A DNA stretch of 64,000 bases. Origin: Pseudoalteromonas sp. P1-25. Its GTDB lineage: Bacteria > Pseudomonadota > Gammaproteobacteria > Enterobacterales > Alteromonadaceae. Made by a program: the position numbers and the translations under genes. Below are positions 62,181 to 64,000 of the stretch, piece by piece. The notes under the pieces were generated by a model. It did no database searches, was not told the DNA's origin, and saw only the letters and a list, made by a program, of their open reading frames with translations. The stretch lies in NCBI RefSeq assembly GCF_001401805.1, contig NZ_LKDW01000004.1, positions 1 to 64,000 of the forward strand, in the 5' to 3' direction. Position 1 is the first letter of the stretch. Each line of letters opens with the position of its first letter.

Positions 62181-63176
62181 ATGGCTATTGCTCGTAAGCG
62201 CCAAATAAGTTTGGCAGATACAAAATATTATCACTGTATTTCCCGTTGTGTTCGCCGTGCCTATTTGTGTGGTGAAGACCCCTTTACTGGGCAAAGTTAT
62301 GCGCATCGAAGAGAATGGGTAGAGGAAAAGCTTATCACCCTCGCAAAGGTTTTTTGTATAGATGTATGTGCATATGCCGTTATGAGTAATCATACTCATA
62401 TAGTGTTGCATGTAGATGATAATAAGGCGAATAGGTTAAACGATAGAGCAATAGCAATTCGTTGGCAGAAGCTTTTTAAAGGCACTGCTATCACACATAA
62501 ATTTACAAGTGGTGAGAAGCTATCGGCTACCGAGCGTTGGTTTTTAAACGAAAGCATAAAACAGTACCGTGAACGATTAAGTAGTATTAGTTGGTTTATG
62601 CGTGTATTGAATGAAAATATTGCAAGGCGAGCTAACAAAGAAGATGGCTGCACAGGCCGGTTTTGGGAAGGACGGTTTAAATCTCAAGCGTTACTAGATG
62701 AAGCTGCTTTGTTAGCGTGCATGGCATATGTAGATTTAAACCCAATACGCGCCAAAGCGGCTGTCACGCCTGAGGGTTCGCACTTTACAAGCGTAAAACA
62801 ACGCATACAATTAATTGCTTCTAAAAGCGACCAGTCGTTAAAAGTTAAGCAGCCAAAACAGTTATTACGCTTTGCGGGTAAACCCAAAAAATACATGCCA
62901 AAAGGTTTACCATTCGAATTAAAAACATATTTAGAGTTAGTTGAATTAACAGGCCGGTGTGTTCGTGCTAATAAAATAGGTTTTATTGCGCATTCAACAC
63001 CTGAATTATTGATACGTTTGAATATAGCGCCAGAGAACTGGTTAAAACTTACAACTAAATTTGGCAACATTTTTCATGGAGCGGTGGGGCGTATAAGTTC
63101 ATTAGATAGCTATTGTAAACATCAAGCTATTAAGCGAAGGCCTAGCTATTCAAACAGTAAAAAATTATTAGCCTAA
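62181..63176 (+). CDS. REP-associated tyrosine transposase (RAYT, IS200/Y1 superfamily)
   Basis: The 331-residue protein has the Y1-transposase/HUH fold. The N-terminal strand is KYYHCISRCVRRAYLCGED, the metal-binding HxH is His71 and His73 in MSNHTHIVLHV, and the probable catalytic Tyr183 is in AYVDLNPIRAKA. A GRFWEGRFKSQALLDE segment typical of RAYTs precedes it. RAYTs are usually single copy and mobilise or propagate REP sequences rather than themselves. Repeat arrays of opposite orientation on the two sides support this. Confidence 0.85.
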   Translation: MAIARKRQISLADTKYYHCISRCVRRAYLCGEDPFTGQSYAHRREWVEEKLITLAKVFCIDVCAYAVMSNHTHIVLHVDDNKANRLNDRAIAIRWQKLFKGTAITHKFTSGEKLSATERWFLNESIKQYRERLSSISWFMRVLNENIARRANKEDGCTGRFWEGRFKSQALLDEAALLACMAYVDLNPIRAKAAVTPEGSHFTSVKQRIQLIASKSDQSLKVKQPKQLLRFAGKPKKYMPKGLPFELKTYLELVELTGRCVRANKIGFIAHSTPELLIRLNIAPENWLKLTTKFGNIFHGAVGRISSLDSYCKHQAIKRRPSYSNSKKLLA

Positions 63177-63370
63177 TAAAACCATTAAATAAATAGTATG
63201 TCACTTAGCTTTGCTGAGCTTTTACGCTGCGTTAAGTTTCTTAATGGCCATAAGATTACGATAAAAAGCTCAAGTCTATAAATTTAAACATCTCTATTAC
63301 CACTCAACATCTCAACATATAGCCCCAACCAAATATTTCTCACTACATTGTTTGTTATAAATAATTAGAG
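63177..63370. other. Intergenic stretch right of the transposase gene
   Basis: This AT-rich stretch of 194 bases has no ORF or strong hairpin. It separates the transposase gene from the right repeat array. Confidence 0.4.
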
Positions 63371-63476
63371 TGGGTGTCATCATATTATTATTTATATTTG
63401 AACTCGAGGGCTTTCCTCATCTTAATTTTATAATGGGTGTCATAGTTATTATTTTTTAAATTTTAAGATGGGTGTC
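63371..63476. repeat. Right array of inverted copies of the repeat
   Basis: Three copies of the complementary motif, TGGGTGTC at 63371, ATGGGTGTC at 63433 and AGATGGGTGTC at 63466-63476, are opposite in orientation to the left array. The last is an exact complement of GACACCCATCT. With the left array they bound a unit of about 1.44 kb around the transposase gene. Confidence 0.75.
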
Positions 63477-63507
63477 AAAGTAATTATTTTGTATAAATCT
63501 GTATTGG

Positions 63508-63559
63508 TTGACATGTAGAATGAATGCTCTACAATATTGAGTAGAGCATTCATTCTACA
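63508..63559 (+). promoter_or_regulatory. Strong sigma-70 promoter embedded in a 19-bp inverted repeat
   Basis: A TTGACA -35 box (63508-63513), a 16-base spacer and a TACAAT -10 box (63530-63535) are visible. TGTAGAATGAATGCTCTAC (63514-63532) and its exact complement (63541-63559) flank an 8-base loop over the promoter. Each arm is itself a GTAGA...TCTAC palindrome, suggesting two TetR operators for autoregulation of the next gene. Confidence 0.8.
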
Positions 63560-63572
63560 CAGGTTAAATACT

Positions 63573-64000
63573 ATGCTAAAACAAGAAATAGCAGCTGCGC
63601 TTGAGGTGGCTTTTAGTCAACATGGTTTTGCTGAGCCAAGCGTAGCTAAGCTGCAAAAGCTCAGTGGCGTTAGTTTGCGCACTCTCTATAAATACTATCC
63701 GTCAAAGCAGGCAATGATCATTGCTGCGCTAGAGTACCGCCATAATCGCTATATTAATTTTTTACTCAAAGATGTGCCGGCTCCGGGCTTAGAGGCGGTT
63801 TTGCACATGTTTGATCAGCTAAAAGGGTGGATGGTGGAATTTGCGCCTAACGGCTGTTTATCTATCAATGCGCTGTCGGCGTTTCCTGAGGATGAAGCTA
63901 TTAGCCATGCGGTGCAAACTCATAAAAATGACGTAAAAAAACTGCTAGGTGAGCAAGGGTTAAATTCATCATTGGCTAGTAGCCTGTTTTTGTTACACGA
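63573..64000 (+). CDS. TetR-family regulator (partial, continues beyond the window)
   Basis: The frame is open from an ATG at 63573 to the window edge, 142 residues. The N-terminal helix-turn-helix reads SVAKLQKLSGVSLRTLYKYY, followed by PSKQAMIIAALEYR. The C-terminal part begins with a helix-rich ligand domain (APNGCLSINALSAFPE). It lies directly behind the palindromic promoter and probably represses itself and possibly a divergent or downstream gene outside the window. Confidence 0.85.
   Translation, partial: MLKQEIAAALEVAFSQHGFAEPSVAKLQKLSGVSLRTLYKYYPSKQAMIIAALEYRHNRYINFLLKDVPAPGLEAVLHMFDQLKGWMVEFAPNGCLSINALSAFPEDEAISHAVQTHKNDVKKLLGEQGLNSSLASSLFLLH

Overview
The window reads as chromosomal DNA of a marine gammaproteobacterium of the order Alteromonadales, most likely Pseudoalteromonas. 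This is inferred from the AT-rich base composition, several large TonB-dependent receptors paired with carbohydrate genes, a katB-ankB pair, a ScrTKPRQ-type sucrose locus and a small integron-cassette cluster. No rRNA, tRNA or CRISPR array was seen.

Layout. 1-1300 is accessory: the tail of a probable IS3-type transposase, an immunity-like ORF and a small membrane protein. 1320-5704 holds an SDR oxidoreductase, a solitary opgG and yrbL. 5816-13435 (minus strand) is a nucleobase-catabolism block. Five tightly packed genes (amidase, HpxW-like Ntn hydrolase, TSUP permease, PucG/HpxJ-type aminotransferase, allantoate amidohydrolase) would convert allantoate through ureidoglycine to oxalurate, oxamate and oxalate. 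A separate RutR-like TetR gene with an RraA-family gene lies upstream. RutR-like operator sequences sit in front of both units. 13611-17910 has a YddG-like exporter, an alpha/beta hydrolase and katB-ankB. 18284-25276 is a mannitol locus (HAD phosphatase, NCS1-type transporter, mannitol 2-dehydrogenase, fructokinase) followed by a CstA-family gene. 25369-26668 carries a ChrR-like cupin and a SpoIIAA-like protein.

26734-34317 is a complete sucrose locus: fructokinase, TonB receptor, MFS permease, sucrose phosphorylase and LacI regulator. A shared TTAATCGATTAA operator core links it, embedded at one site in a perfect 40-bp palindrome. 34397-36977 is an AraC regulator divergent from an ExaC-type aldehyde dehydrogenase. 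37390-38540 is a cluster of mobile integron cassettes without an integrase: one clear attC, one degenerate attC-like hairpin and three small genes. 38823-40987 has a YetF-like protein and a frameshifted S41-like protease gene.

41039-46699 is a laminarin-type pair: a GH16 lipoprotein with three C-terminal repeats and a SusC-like TonB receptor, preceded by two LacI-type operators. 47102-57578 is a packed eight-gene operon: TonB receptor, TVP38/flavin disulfide reductase fusion, DUF547, YnjB, YnjC, YnjD, YnjF-like phosphatidyltransferase and a fatty-acid-hydroxylase-like protein. Its substrate is unknown, which makes it the best candidate for an undescribed system. 57912-61879 has a DoxX-like protein, a hemerythrin, three small proteins and a TPR-GGDEF diguanylate cyclase. 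The window ends with a REP-associated tyrosine transposase between two oppositely oriented repeat arrays, and a partial TetR gene behind a strong palindromic promoter.

All function calls come from reading motifs and gene order. No database search was run.
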